DNA from: SOKG01 sp964502665 | GTDB lineage: Bacteria > Chloroflexota > Dehalococcoidia > SZUA-161 | NCBI GenBank assembly: GCA_964502665.1 | Contig: CAZCXP010000074.1 | Location: 1 to 11,945, forward strand | Length of the DNA stretch: 11,945 nucleotides | Reading direction: 5' to 3' | Part shown: one piece after another, positions 1 through 7,490 of the stretch | Position numbering within the stretch: position 1 is the first letter of the stretch | Layout: each line of letters begins with the position of its first letter | Notes under the pieces: generated by a model | Database searches by the model: none | Seen by the model: only the letters and a program-made list of their open reading frames with translations | What the model was told of the DNA's origin: nothing | Position numbers and translations under genes: made by a program

Positions 1-14
1 GCGCAGGAGGCACC

Positions 15-1268
15 TTGGTCAACGTCGCTGGAGAAATAGAGGCACAGCTCCCGCAGGAGCTCCTGGAGCTCATCAGGGCCGCGGGGGAGCTTGCTGCCGA
101 CAAAGGTCAGAGTTTATACCTCGTGGGCGGGGCAGTGCGAGACCTGTTCCTAGGCCGGCCTAATCTAGACGTTGACCTTGTTTTGGAGGGCGACGCTCCT
201 TCACTCGCTCGCCAGCTTGCCAGGCTCACGAGTGGTCAGGTATTGACCCATCCCCGTTTCGGCACTGCCACCGTCTGTCAGGGGACGATCAGCCTCGATC
301 TCGTGACCGCCAGGTCCGAAACCTATGCCAGGCCGGGGGCGCTGCCCACGGTGAAGCCGGGTACGATCGAAGATGATCTCTTCCGGCGCGACTTCACCAT
401 AAATGCCATGGCAGCCCACCTTGTCCCTGCTCGCTTCGGTGAGCTCGTCGATCCCTACGGTGGAAAGGCCGACCTCGACCGAGGCCTTGTCAGGGTACTA
501 CACCAGGGGAGCTTCAAGGACGACCCTACCCGCATCTGGCGTGCTATCAGGTATGAACAGCGCCTTGGATTCAGGCTGGAACCCGACACCGAGAGCTTGC
601 TGCATCGGGACGTAGTCATGCTGGACAAGGTGAGCGGAGACCGGCTGCGCCATGAGCTGGAGCGCATTCTGAAAGAGGACCGCCCAGAGAAAGCCCTTTA
701 TCGCGCTGAGGAGCTGGGTGCGCTGAAGCAGCTACTGCCATCTCTTGAGGGCAACGGCTGGCTGGCAGGGCGCTACGAGCGAGCTCGTCAGGCAAGCCCT
801 GACGCGAGGCCCGAGAGCGTCCTTTACCTGGCACTGCTGGCCTGGCGACTTGATGAAGACCAGCTTAAGGCTTTCATCCAGCGTCTCAGGTTTGGTCGCG
901 AGGAAGCACGGACGTTACTGGATATCCCCGGCCTAAGAAAGGTTCTCCCGGCTTTGGAGGATGAAGAGCTACTTCCAAGTCACATCTGCCGCTTGCTTGA
1001 GCGCCATCGTCCACAGGCGATACTGGCTGCTGCCCTGGCCACGGATTCTGAGCGGGTGAGGCAGCAGCTTGCGCTATACCTGTCCAACTTGAGGTTCGTG
1101 GCTCCTTCTCTTGACGGGGACGACCTGAAACGGATGGGGGTGCCTCAGGGCAAGAAGCTGGGATGGTTGCTCCGGGCTCTCAAGGATGCCAGACTCGACG
1201 GCAGAGTGACGACCAGGAAAGGGGAGCAGGACCTGGTTCGCCAGTGGCTTATCCAGTCAAAACGCTGA
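15..1268 (+). CDS. cca: tRNA nucleotidyltransferase (CCA-adding / poly(A) polymerase family, class II)
   Basis: Adds or repairs nucleotides of the 3' CCA end of tRNAs in the cytoplasm; 417 aa. Seen in the sequence: the nucleotidyltransferase signature GGAVRD at residues 38-43, the catalytic carboxylate pair DVD at 52-54, a further Asp at 95, RRDFTINAMA at 124-133 (motif B), the base-recognition motif D written DDPTR at 169-173 (usually EDxxR), and a following RAIRYEQRLGF helix. VSGDRLRHELERIL at about 203-216 matches the downstream helical motif. No CBS or DHH domain is attached, so this is the short form. The start is TTG, with AGGAGG at 5-10 only 4 nt upstream. An upstream gene may exist outside the window. 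Whether it adds CCA, only CC or only A cannot be decided from sequence alone; bacteria with split enzymes have two such genes. The family is certain, the exact activity less so. Confidence 0.93.
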   Translation: MVNVAGEIEAQLPQELLELIRAAGELAADKGQSLYLVGGAVRDLFLGRPNLDVDLVLEGDAPSLARQLARLTSGQVLTHPRFGTATVCQGTISLDLVTARSETYARPGALPTVKPGTIEDDLFRRDFTINAMAAHLVPARFGELVDPYGGKADLDRGLVRVLHQGSFKDDPTRIWRAIRYEQRLGFRLEPDTESLLHRDVVMLDKVSGDRLRHELERILKEDRPEKALYRAEELGALKQLLPSLEGNGWLAGRYERARQASPDARPESVLYLALLAWRLDEDQLKAFIQRLRFGREEARTLLDIPGLRKVLPALEDEELLPSHICRLLERHRPQAILAAALATDSERVRQQLALYLSNLRFVAPSLDGDDLKRMGVPQGKKLGWLLRALKDARLDGRVTTRKGEQDLVRQWLIQSKR

Positions 1269-1290
1269 GGAGTCTATTATCGAATTCCCC

Positions 1291-1480
1291 CTCCCTCTAA
1301 CTCCCTCCCGCCAGGGGAGGGAGGATAATGGATTCCTCTCCCTCGACGGGAGAGGTCGGGTGAGGGTGAATCCCTCCTCCCTCTAACTCCCTCCCGCCAG
1401 GGGAGGGAGATGATGGATTCCTCTCCCTCGACGGGAGAGGTTGGGTGAGGGTGAATCCCTCCTCCCTTGACGGCAGAGGT
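1291..1480. repeat. Tandem ~86 bp hairpin repeat, two full copies plus a degenerate remnant
   Basis: Copy 1 starts at 1291 and copy 2 at 1377. They are nearly identical, with one single-base indel and a few substitutions. Each unit holds two hairpins: CTCCCTCC/GGAGGGAG around a 7 nt loop (H2), and CCTCTCCC/GGGAGAGG around TCGAC (H1), joined by a linker reading TGAGGGTGAAT. After copy 2 comes a partial, mutated H1-like stretch (about 1461-1480). The same H1-linker-H2 order recurs at 3092-3165. It looks like a dispersed, non-coding genomic repeat of REP/MITE-like type; no coding content is seen. Confidence 0.85.
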
Positions 1481-1481
1481 T

Positions 1482-1546
1482 GCAGCCTGTCCTGAGCCCT
1501 TCGGCTTCTCTCAGGGCAAGCTTGCCGAAGGATGAGGGTGAATTCA
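1482..1546. repeat. CTGAGCCCTTCGGC-type palindromic repeat
   Basis: Contains the 8 bp inverted repeat CCTTCGGC (1498-1505) and GCCGAAGG (1524-1531), with an alternative nested pair CCTGAG (1491-1496)/CTCAGG (1510-1515). It resembles the CTGAGCCC-TCGAAGG element at 11823-11897 in this window. Probably a dispersed extragenic palindrome; function unknown. Confidence 0.65.
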
Positions 1547-1554
1547 CAATACCC

Positions 1555-1616
1555 CTAAATCCCCCTTTCCTAAAGGGGGCCTTAACCCCCCTTTGCAAAG
1601 GGGGGAAGGGGGGATT
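1555..1616. repeat. C/G-rich palindromes, possible bidirectional terminator
   Basis: Two perfect hairpins lie side by side. The first is CCCCCTTT (1561-1568) with AAAGGGGG (1572-1579) around a 3 nt loop. The second is a 20 bp perfect palindrome at 1586-1605: six C, TTTGCAAA, six G. A further run of six G follows at 1608-1613. The position between convergent genes suits a transcription stop on either strand, but no U-tract follows, so this role is inferred. Confidence 0.6.
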
Positions 1617-1630
1617 AATTGTGGGTAATT

Positions 1631-1658
1631 AGATTGCTTCGCTTCGCTCGCAATGACA
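1631..1658. repeat. Short GATTGCTTCGC...GCAATGAC repeat-like element
   Basis: The stretch carries ATTGC (1633-1637) and GCAAT (1650-1654) around a CTTCG-rich loop. Short sequences of this form are familiar as dispersed intergenic elements in environmental bacterial genomes. Only one copy is in the window, so the repeat status comes from recognition and is not demonstrated here. Confidence 0.4.
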
Positions 1659-1676
1659 CAAGGTTGTGTCTTCGGG

Positions 1677-3041
1677 TTAGGGTGCCGAGGCCGAGGCCAT
1701 GCGCTGCAGGACAGCGGCTATGTGCTTGGCGCCGAGTATGAAATCAGCAAGTCTAATGTGCTCGTCGGGGGCATGCGGCCTGGAGTCAGGATAGGCCACC
1801 CCGATTAAAGCGGTGGGCAGTCCCAGGGTGTCGGTGAAAGAGTACATGGGGCCGCTGCCGGCCATTGAAGGCACAATCACAGGCTCGACTCCATAGACTT
1901 CCCTGGCTGCAGCGGAGACTATGCCGACAAAGGGCGCGTCCAGCGGAGTTCGGGCTGGATTCTCACCCTCGATTTGAGGGGCGATGGTGATGTCGCTGAA
2001 GCCATGGCTATCGAGGTGCCTCCTCAGCTTGGCCAGTACATCATCGGGGCGCTGGTTGGGGACAAGACGAAAATCGAGCTTGGCCCTGGCAACACAGGGG
2101 AGAACCGTCTTGGATCCTGCGCCTGTGTAGCCGGAATCAAGACCACATATATTGCACGTGGGCTCGAGGATGTGGCGTGACTTATAATCGAACCCTGCCA
2201 CTCCCTTAACAAACCTCTCCAGACCCAGGCTCTGTCTCGTCTGCTCTTCATCCAGCGGCATAGCGTTGACAGCATTGATCTCCTGTTGGTTTGCGGGCAA
2301 AACCTTATCATAGAAGCCATCAATATGGATGGTCTCCTCCAAGTCCTTGAGCGAGGACAGAGCCCATACCAGACGCCAGGCAGGATTAGGGACAACTGTA
2401 GCCATCGATGAGTGGACGTCTTGCGATGCACCGCGCACCTCAAGCTGCACGTAGAGGATTCCCTTGAGACCGAGGCTGACAACAGGTTCATTCCTCCAGT
2501 TGACGCCACCACACTCCCAGATACAGGCGTCAGCTTCCAGAAGCTGGCGGTTACGCTCTACGAAGGCAGCGATATTGGGACTGCCTATCTCTTCCTCTCC
2601 TTCGATGAGGAACTTCACCGAAATCGGCGGCTTGCCGCGCGCCTCTTGATAGGCCCTGATAGCAAGCAATCGAGCAACGATATCACCCTTGTTGTCGGAT
2701 ACGCCCCTTGCGCGAAGGTTTCCCTCGTACTCGGTGGGCTCGAAAGGAGGCGAGCTCCACAAGTCCAGAGGCTCCGGGGGTTGGACATCGTAGTGATTGT
2801 AGAAGAGGAGCGTTGTCGGTGCCTCTCCGCCCAGTTCGCCATAGATGAAAGGATATCCATCACCCGGGCTGGGCAGAATCTGGGCACTGACGCCATACTT
2901 CTGCATCATTTGAACCAGAAGCTGTACGGTCTCCGCCATGCCCACGCCCTGTGCGCTGATACTAGGCTGGCGGCAAAGCCGCTTCAGGTCCTCAACAGCC
3001 TCTTGCCAGTGATCATCTATGTAGTCATAAATCTGTTGCAT
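1677..3041 (-). CDS. M20 family metallopeptidase (di-zinc, carboxypeptidase/dipeptidase type)
   Basis: Cytosolic zinc peptidase of the M20 (CPG2/carnosinase-like) family, 454 aa from the chosen ATG and without a signal peptide. The di-zinc site is complete by family pattern: H83 and D85 in HYDVQP, bridging D116 in GVSDNKG, catalytic E150 with ligand E151 in EGEEEIGS, E176 in WECGG, and H423 in RPHAPDEH. H210 in DVHSSM sits at the start of the lid/dimerisation domain. Glu rather than Asp at 176 is the form seen in CPG2 and DapE, whereas carnosinase-like dipeptidases use Asp, so carboxypeptidase-like specificity is possible; the substrate is unknown. A GTG at 3044 directly precedes the ATG at 3041. 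GAGGGGG at 3053-3047 is better spaced for the ATG. The gene stands alone, flanked by repeats on both sides. Confidence 0.9.
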   Translation of the reverse strand: MQQIYDYIDDHWQEAVEDLKRLCRQPSISAQGVGMAETVQLLVQMMQKYGVSAQILPSPGDGYPFIYGELGGEAPTTLLFYNHYDVQPPEPLDLWSSPPFEPTEYEGNLRARGVSDNKGDIVARLLAIRAYQEARGKPPISVKFLIEGEEEIGSPNIAAFVERNRQLLEADACIWECGGVNWRNEPVVSLGLKGILYVQLEVRGASQDVHSSMATVVPNPAWRLVWALSSLKDLEETIHIDGFYDKVLPANQQEINAVNAMPLDEEQTRQSLGLERFVKGVAGFDYKSRHILEPTCNICGLDSGYTGAGSKTVLPCVARAKLDFRLVPNQRPDDVLAKLRRHLDSHGFSDITIAPQIEGENPARTPLDAPFVGIVSAAAREVYGVEPVIVPSMAGSGPMYSFTDTLGLPTALIGVAYPDSRPHAPDEHIRLADFILGAKHIAAVLQRMASASAP

Positions 3042-3063
3042 CACAGCCCCCTCAATGGGTTAC

Positions 3064-3093
3064 GGTATTCCGCTTAATGGCGTATAGAATACC
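3064..3093. repeat. Inverted repeat in the leader of the M20 peptidase
   Basis: GGTATTC (3064-3070) pairs with GAATACC (3087-3093), with an inner CGC/GCG pair. It lies about 20-50 nt upstream of the peptidase start and abuts the H1 hairpin of the neighbouring repeat. It could be an operator, a leader hairpin or the edge of the repeat element; nothing further distinguishes these. Confidence 0.4.
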
Positions 3094-3165
3094 TCTCCCT
3101 CGAAGGGAGAGGGTAGGTGAGGGTGAATTCCCCCTCCCCTTAATCCCCTCCCGCCAGGGGAGGGG
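3092..3165. repeat. Dispersed copy of the H1-linker-H2 hairpin repeat
   Basis: Same order and orientation as the unit at 1336-1409: an H1 hairpin CCTCTCCC-TCGAA-GGGAGAGG, a GGTGAGGGTGAAT linker, then an H2 hairpin with CCGCCAGG in its loop region and arms CCCCTC/GAGGGG. It lies between the 3' end of dinG (3207) and the 5' end of the peptidase gene. H2 has diverged from CTCCCT to CCCCTC with matching changes in the other arm, so pairing is kept. Confidence 0.8.
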
Positions 3166-3206
3166 AATTAGGAGAAATTGAGGTCAACTATCTATTACTG
3201 CGAAAG

Positions 3207-6161
3207 CTACTCCTGGAGGCTGGCAGGGCTATCGCTGCCTCTTAAGCAACTCCTCTGATCTCTGCCAAGCCACCTCGCTACTCTGGACGGCAGCTCCCGT
3301 GATGAGCCTCTGACAACGTTGCACAGCGGTATCGAATCGAGGAAGGCTGAACCATAGCGCTTGGTCTGGAGACGCTTGTCAAATATGACTAAAGCGCCTC
3401 GATCGTTCTTGCTGCGGATAAGACGTCCAAACCCCTGCTTGAAACGAATTGCAGCTTGGGGGATGGCGTACTGATTAAAAGGATCGTCAAGCAACTGGGA
3501 GCGGGCAGCGAAGACTGGGTCTGTGGGCACGTTGAACGGCAACCTGGCGATGACCAGTACGCTGAGCGCCTCACCGACAACGTCAATCCCTTCCCAGAAG
3601 CTAGCAGTGCCCAGAAGCACGGTCTCGGGATTCGCCTTCAAAGCAGCTTGAAGCTGCCTTGGCGAGCCGTCCACCCCCTGGCCCAATACCAGAATACCTT
3701 CTTCTTCCAGAGGACCTCGAATGGCCGCCTGGGTCGTCCTTAATACAGCATGGGAGGTAAACAGCACCAGGGTCCGGCCGCGGCAGGTCCGGCAGAGCTC
3801 GATTAGCACCCCCTCCAACGCCTGTTGATAGCCGGTGCTACTTGGATCGGGAATATCGTAGGGCAGGTAAATCATAGTCGACGTCAGGTAGTCGAAGGGC
3901 GCTCCCAGCAGAAGCTCGCTAACACCCTCCAGACCCAATCTACCAGTGATGTATTCGAAAGTGCCTTCGGTGCTGAGGGTAGCGCCGGTTAGGACGACGC
4001 AGTCCTTAGTGGAGAAGAGCGATTTTTCCAGGACCCTGGCCACACTAAGTGGGGCAGCATGTAGCCCAACTGCATTGGTCTGGCCCCCGATAGCAAGCCA
4101 GTAGATGCTATCTGCTTCGGGATGAGACACCACAGAGTCTATCTGCTGGCGCAGTTCATCGTTGCGGCAGAACAAAGAGGAAAGCTCCAGCATCAGGTGA
4201 TCGTAATCCCAGACCTTGTTATCCGCCAGGCCCTCCAGGACGAGGTAAAGCCGGTCCAGCTCATTGGCGATATCCTTGAGTGCCAAATTCAGATCATCCC
4301 AAGCAATCTCTACCTTCGACCACCCTGGCTGTGTTCGCTTCGCCGGGATCAGGAGCAAATAGCGGTCGTATCCCCCGTGGTCAGCGGCATGCCTTTCAAT
4401 GAAGTCGCGAACTCTGTCTAAGAATTGGGAAAGACGAAGCTGTGCCTTGTCAACATGGTTAGCTAGAGACTCAGCAAGCTGTTTCAATTGCCTCTGTCTG
4501 GGCAAAGCTACAGAGCTACCGCGGAAGCAGTCATCGAGCCAGGCCACAAGCCCTGTGCGGCGCTGCCCCTCCATCTCTTGCTTGAGTCGGTTGAGGTAAC
4601 TGAACAGGTCCCACTGCGTAACCCGGGAGCCGAGCTGATTGGTTGCTTCATCCTCAAGATGATGGGCCTCATCGATAATTAGGTGGTCATGGGGAGGCAA
4701 AACCTTGGCATCGGCAGCCATGTCGGACAGGAGCAGCGCATGGTTGACCACGATAAGGTGGGCGTTTTCAGCAGCATGACGCGCCCGGTAGAGAAAACAG
4801 GTACCGCGCTGGCGGTGAGGGCATTGCGCTTCCTGGTGCTCATCAAATTGAGCGCAGAGCTTGTTCCAGGTGGGAAGCTCGCTGCCGCCGAGGTTGAGTT
4901 CAGCGCGGTCACCAGTCTCTGTCGATAGCAGCCATACCATTATACGAGCAAGGAGCTTAGCCTCGTCGAGAGATAACCTGTAGCTTGCCCGTAGTATCTC
5001 ATATTTTTTCAGGCAGAGGTAATTGGCTCGGCCCTTCAACTGAACCACTCTCAGGTTCTCCGCTGGAAGATTCTGCCACAGCTCTAACGCTTGCAGCAGA
5101 TCTGGGATATCTTTGCCGATTAGCTGCTCTTGCAGATTTATGGTGTTGGTGGAGATGACCACGGGAACACCGTTTTCCAAAGCGAAGAAGATCGAAGGTA
5201 GAAGATAGGCGATGGACTTGCCGGTGCCTGGGCCTGCTTCAACGACGAGATGCTCGTTGTTGTTGAGCGCCCGGGCCACCGCCTCCATCATGCGAATCTG
5301 GTCAGGGCGATGCTCATAGCCAGCTAGAGCCCGGGCCAGGATTCCGTCAGGCTCGAGGATGCTGCGCAGATTACCTATGTCCAGAGGAGTTCTCTGGGAA
5401 CGAGCGGTGAGCGGCTGCTCACGGTCTTCTCCCCAGATGGTTGCCCTGTCTCCGCCTGCGGGGGGCATCGCGCTGGTGGCAGTCGAGAAGGCTGTCTTCG
5501 CCTTCAACCTTACAACCTCTCGCAGAAAGTGAACAAGTTCCCAACCCGCTCTCTCAGCTAGATGGACCAGGTTCTCAATGGTAGCAAGGTCGAGTCGAAG
5601 CGCGCGGTCGATGAGCGCAATGAAAAGGTCTTTCGTCGCCATGGCATCGGGAAGGGCGCGGTGCGAGGGGACGGAGAGACCGAGGTTTCTTGACAATGAA
5701 GAGAGGCTGTAATCGGATTGCTGAAAAAGGAAAATGGCTGCCAGTTCCCGGGTATCATATGTAGTAGTGGTCGGCTTGATGCCTTTTTGTGCCAGGAAGC
5801 TCAGGTCGAAGGAGACGTTGTGACCCACGATGGGACAGCCTTGAATGAAGGAGCTAAGCTCACCAGCGAGCTCTGAGAACACGGGGGCAGCATCCAATTG
5901 AGACTGCTCAATGCCACAGAGTACCTGAATACGGTAAGGCAGAGCGCGCTGGGGATTGACCAGTGAGCAAAAAGTGTCAGTAACGCGATTATCCTGGAAC
6001 TTGACAGCGCCTATCTCGATGATGTCATCGATTTCCGGGTTCAGCCCGGTGGTCTCAAGGTCCAAAGAGACGTAGGTCTGATTCATGACGGATTCATACC
6101 GTGGTTCTAGGGTCCAAGTTGGCAACTGAACCAATGACTGTATTTTAGCGCTGGGTATCAT
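3207..6161 (-). CDS. dinG: DinG-type ATP-dependent helicase with N-terminal DEDDh 3'-5' exonuclease domain
   Basis: A 984 aa superfamily 2 helicase of the XPD/DinG group fused to a DnaQ-like exonuclease; likely acts in DNA repair or on unusual DNA structures. Exonuclease: DLETTG (D34, E36), HNVSFDLSFL (D119) and HRALPDA (H167, D172) form a complete DEDDh set. Helicase: Walker A EAGPGTGKS at 308-316, DEAH box at 497-500, VLTGATLS at 723-730, and motif VI QGFGRLIRS at 909-917. Cysteines 383, 436, 447 and 455 lie between motifs I and II, where DinG/XPD enzymes bind a 4Fe-4S cluster. The first ATG at 6161 lies 25 nt after the preceding gene; an ATG at 6086 (residue 26) just before the exonuclease domain is the more usual family start. 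Neither has a clear ribosome binding site. It is the last gene of the rsmA-ispE operon. Confidence 0.92.
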   Translation of the reverse strand: MIPSAKIQSLVQLPTWTLEPRYESVMNQTYVSLDLETTGLNPEIDDIIEIGAVKFQDNRVTDTFCSLVNPQRALPYRIQVLCGIEQSQLDAAPVFSELAGELSSFIQGCPIVGHNVSFDLSFLAQKGIKPTTTTYDTRELAAIFLFQQSDYSLSSLSRNLGLSVPSHRALPDAMATKDLFIALIDRALRLDLATIENLVHLAERAGWELVHFLREVVRLKAKTAFSTATSAMPPAGGDRATIWGEDREQPLTARSQRTPLDIGNLRSILEPDGILARALAGYEHRPDQIRMMEAVARALNNNEHLVVEAGPGTGKSIAYLLPSIFFALENGVPVVISTNTINLQEQLIGKDIPDLLQALELWQNLPAENLRVVQLKGRANYLCLKKYEILRASYRLSLDEAKLLARIMVWLLSTETGDRAELNLGGSELPTWNKLCAQFDEHQEAQCPHRQRGTCFLYRARHAAENAHLIVVNHALLLSDMAADAKVLPPHDHLIIDEAHHLEDEATNQLGSRVTQWDLFSYLNRLKQEMEGQRRTGLVAWLDDCFRGSSVALPRQRQLKQLAESLANHVDKAQLRLSQFLDRVRDFIERHAADHGGYDRYLLLIPAKRTQPGWSKVEIAWDDLNLALKDIANELDRLYLVLEGLADNKVWDYDHLMLELSSLFCRNDELRQQIDSVVSHPEADSIYWLAIGGQTNAVGLHAAPLSVARVLEKSLFSTKDCVVLTGATLSTEGTFEYITGRLGLEGVSELLLGAPFDYLTSTMIYLPYDIPDPSSTGYQQALEGVLIELCRTCRGRTLVLFTSHAVLRTTQAAIRGPLEEEGILVLGQGVDGSPRQLQAALKANPETVLLGTASFWEGIDVVGEALSVLVIARLPFNVPTDPVFAARSQLLDDPFNQYAIPQAAIRFKQGFGRLIRSKNDRGALVIFDKRLQTKRYGSAFLDSIPLCNVVRGSSRELPSRVARWLGRDQRSCLRGSDSPASLQE

Positions 6162-6186
6162 GAGAGGTCAACCACAACAGACCCCG

Positions 6187-6609
6187 TTAACGCCAGCTTG
6201 CCAGCAGTGGCAAGAGCCAGCCAAAGATGCCGGCAAAAGCAATGATCATGACCAAGCCCAGCCGGACCAGCCCTTTTCGAATGAGGAGCAGAATCAGGGT
6301 TGCAAGCGCCGCAAGACATAAGACGGCGATGGTGAAGGTGACATTGGAGCTGCCCAGCCCTGCGGTGGGGGAAGATTCGTCAGGCAGTCGGTACAGCAAG
6401 CCGCCGATCGCTCCGAACAGCGCCCACGAAGGAGGCACAACAATCACAAGGAACAGCATAACCGCACCCGGCGGCAGACCTTGGGGGAAGAACCTGCCCA
6501 AGCGGTCATAGATGTCGCGGTTGGAGGCCAGTATGTATATCCCGGCCCCGAGAGAGATCGTCGCCATCAGTAATCCGCAGACTACCCCGGCCAGTATGTC
6601 CATTAACAT
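6187..6609 (-). CDS. Small four-helix integral membrane protein of unknown function
   Basis: A 140 aa protein I do not recognise. It is strongly hydrophobic, with four predicted membrane segments at about 5-28, 48-73, 89-110 and 114-137. A short charged stretch SNRDIYDRLGRF (29-40) follows helix 1, and a loop RLPDESSPTAG (74-84) lies between helices 2 and 3. PP at 59-60 sits inside helix 2. There is no enzymatic motif and no cleavable signal. It starts where ispE ends: the stop codon of ispE and an in-frame ATG share a base as TAATG (6605-6601), and another in-frame ATG begins at 6609. No clear ribosome binding site is visible, so translation is probably coupled to ispE. dinG follows after 25 nt. 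The position implies co-expression but gives no specific role. Confidence 0.75.
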   Translation of the reverse strand: MLMDILAGVVCGLLMATISLGAGIYILASNRDIYDRLGRFFPQGLPPGAVMLFLVIVVPPSWALFGAIGGLLYRLPDESSPTAGLGSSNVTFTIAVLCLAALATLILLLIRKGLVRLGLVMIIAFAGIFGWLLPLLASWR

Positions 6610-7490
6610 TGTCTATCAGCAACAGCACCTGAAGGCCCTGCCTCCACAGTATGAACAAGATATGCCTCTAGCCCATCTGCCTCCAGATTACTCAAGATGG
6701 CTTTCCCCTGAGCCTCGTCTGGCACCAGAGCGAACAGGGTGGAACCAGCTCCTGCAAGATGAACTCTCGCAGCCCCTGCCCTCAGGAAGCGCGAACGATA
6801 GTCGAGAAGCTTGGGAAAGAAGTCGAAGGCAACCTGCTCAAAGACGTTGAATAGCAAAGAGGAATTTATGCTCTGCCCTTCGTGCAGGTGGGCAACTAAC
6901 CTCTCTGTGAACTCGCCTGAGGTGAAATGGGAGGTGTTTAGCTGCGAGTAGAGCTGCGCTGTTTTGCCAGCAACAGGTTCGATTCCCGGCGTAAGCAGCA
7001 CCATCCACAGCTCCGGTGCTGGTGGAAGGGGGATTACTTTTTCGCCGCGCCCTCTTGCCAGGACAGTGCCCCCAGAAAGGAAGAAAGGGACATCGGAACC
7101 CAGATTCGCCGCCAGCTCCATTAATCTATGCGGCGGGAGATTGAGTCCCCAAAGGCGGTTCAGCCCGACCAGGGTGGTGGCGGCATCAGTTGCGCCCGAT
7201 CCCAGGCCTGCAGCTACGGGAATCTCCTTGGTGAGCCTGATTGAAGCTCCCCTGGGGCAACCTGTCTCCTCCCTAAGGAGAGTGGCCGCTTTGAGCACCT
7301 GGTTGTCGGCCGATTGAAGACTGGGAACATTGCAGCTAAGATCAAGCGCTTGGCCAGGCTCGAAAGTGAGTGTATCCGCCAGGCTGATGGTCTGAAGGAC
7401 AGTTGCGATCTCGTGATAACCGTCGGCTCGCTTGGCCAGGGCTTCGAGCGTCAGATTTATCTTGGCGTATCCACAGAGTGTCAGACTCAT
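6603..7490 (-). CDS. ispE: 4-diphosphocytidyl-2-C-methyl-D-erythritol kinase
   Basis: GHMP-family kinase that phosphorylates the 2-hydroxyl of CDP-methylerythritol with ATP, a step of the MEP isoprenoid pathway in the cytoplasm. It is 295 aa, normal for the family. Seen: AKINLTL with K10; RADGYHEI (21-28), the usual substrate-side motif; the ATP-binding glycine loop PVAAGLGSGATDAA at 91-104; GSDVPFFLSGGTVLARGRGE at 131-150 with the catalytic D133; and AGAGSTLFALV near residue 245. The glycine loop reads GLGSGATDAA where most IspE proteins have GLGGGSSDAA, a mild departure towards the general GHMP pattern. ATG at 7490 overlaps the TGA of rsmA by 4 nt (ATGA), so the two are translationally coupled. 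Adjacency of rsmA and ispE is common across bacteria and supports both calls. Confidence 0.95.
   Translation of the reverse strand: MSLTLCGYAKINLTLEALAKRADGYHEIATVLQTISLADTLTFEPGQALDLSCNVPSLQSADNQVLKAATLLREETGCPRGASIRLTKEIPVAAGLGSGATDAATTLVGLNRLWGLNLPPHRLMELAANLGSDVPFFLSGGTVLARGRGEKVIPLPPAPELWMVLLTPGIEPVAGKTAQLYSQLNTSHFTSGEFTERLVAHLHEGQSINSSLLFNVFEQVAFDFFPKLLDYRSRFLRAGAARVHLAGAGSTLFALVPDEAQGKAILSNLEADGLEAYLVHTVEAGPSGAVADRQC

Larger units (their letters stand above)
1269..1676. other. Convergent intergenic region filled with palindromic repeats
   Basis: This 408 bp gap separates the 3' end of the tRNA nucleotidyltransferase from the 3' end of the M20 peptidase. No convincing gene is present. 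It is a mosaic of at least four unrelated hairpin-forming repeats placed end to end, listed separately. Because both flanking genes end here, the hairpins could serve as bidirectional transcription terminators, but no clear T-tract follows any of them. Confidence 0.8.

Noticed and set aside
1291..1480. Possible CRISPR array from the regularly spaced repeats
   Set aside because: Only two near-identical contiguous ~86 bp units with no unique spacers; each unit is itself two hairpins. No cas genes are nearby.
2412..3077. Open frame of 221 codons on the + strand
   Set aside because: Antisense to the M20 peptidase, whose zinc ligands and family motifs are complete; the translated + product shows no recognisable motif and has no ribosome binding site.
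6961..6995. GGTTCGATTCCCGGC on the + strand resembling a tRNA T-arm
   Set aside because: It lies inside the well-supported ispE gene on the other strand, and no acceptor stem, D-arm or anticodon arm can be found at the right distances.
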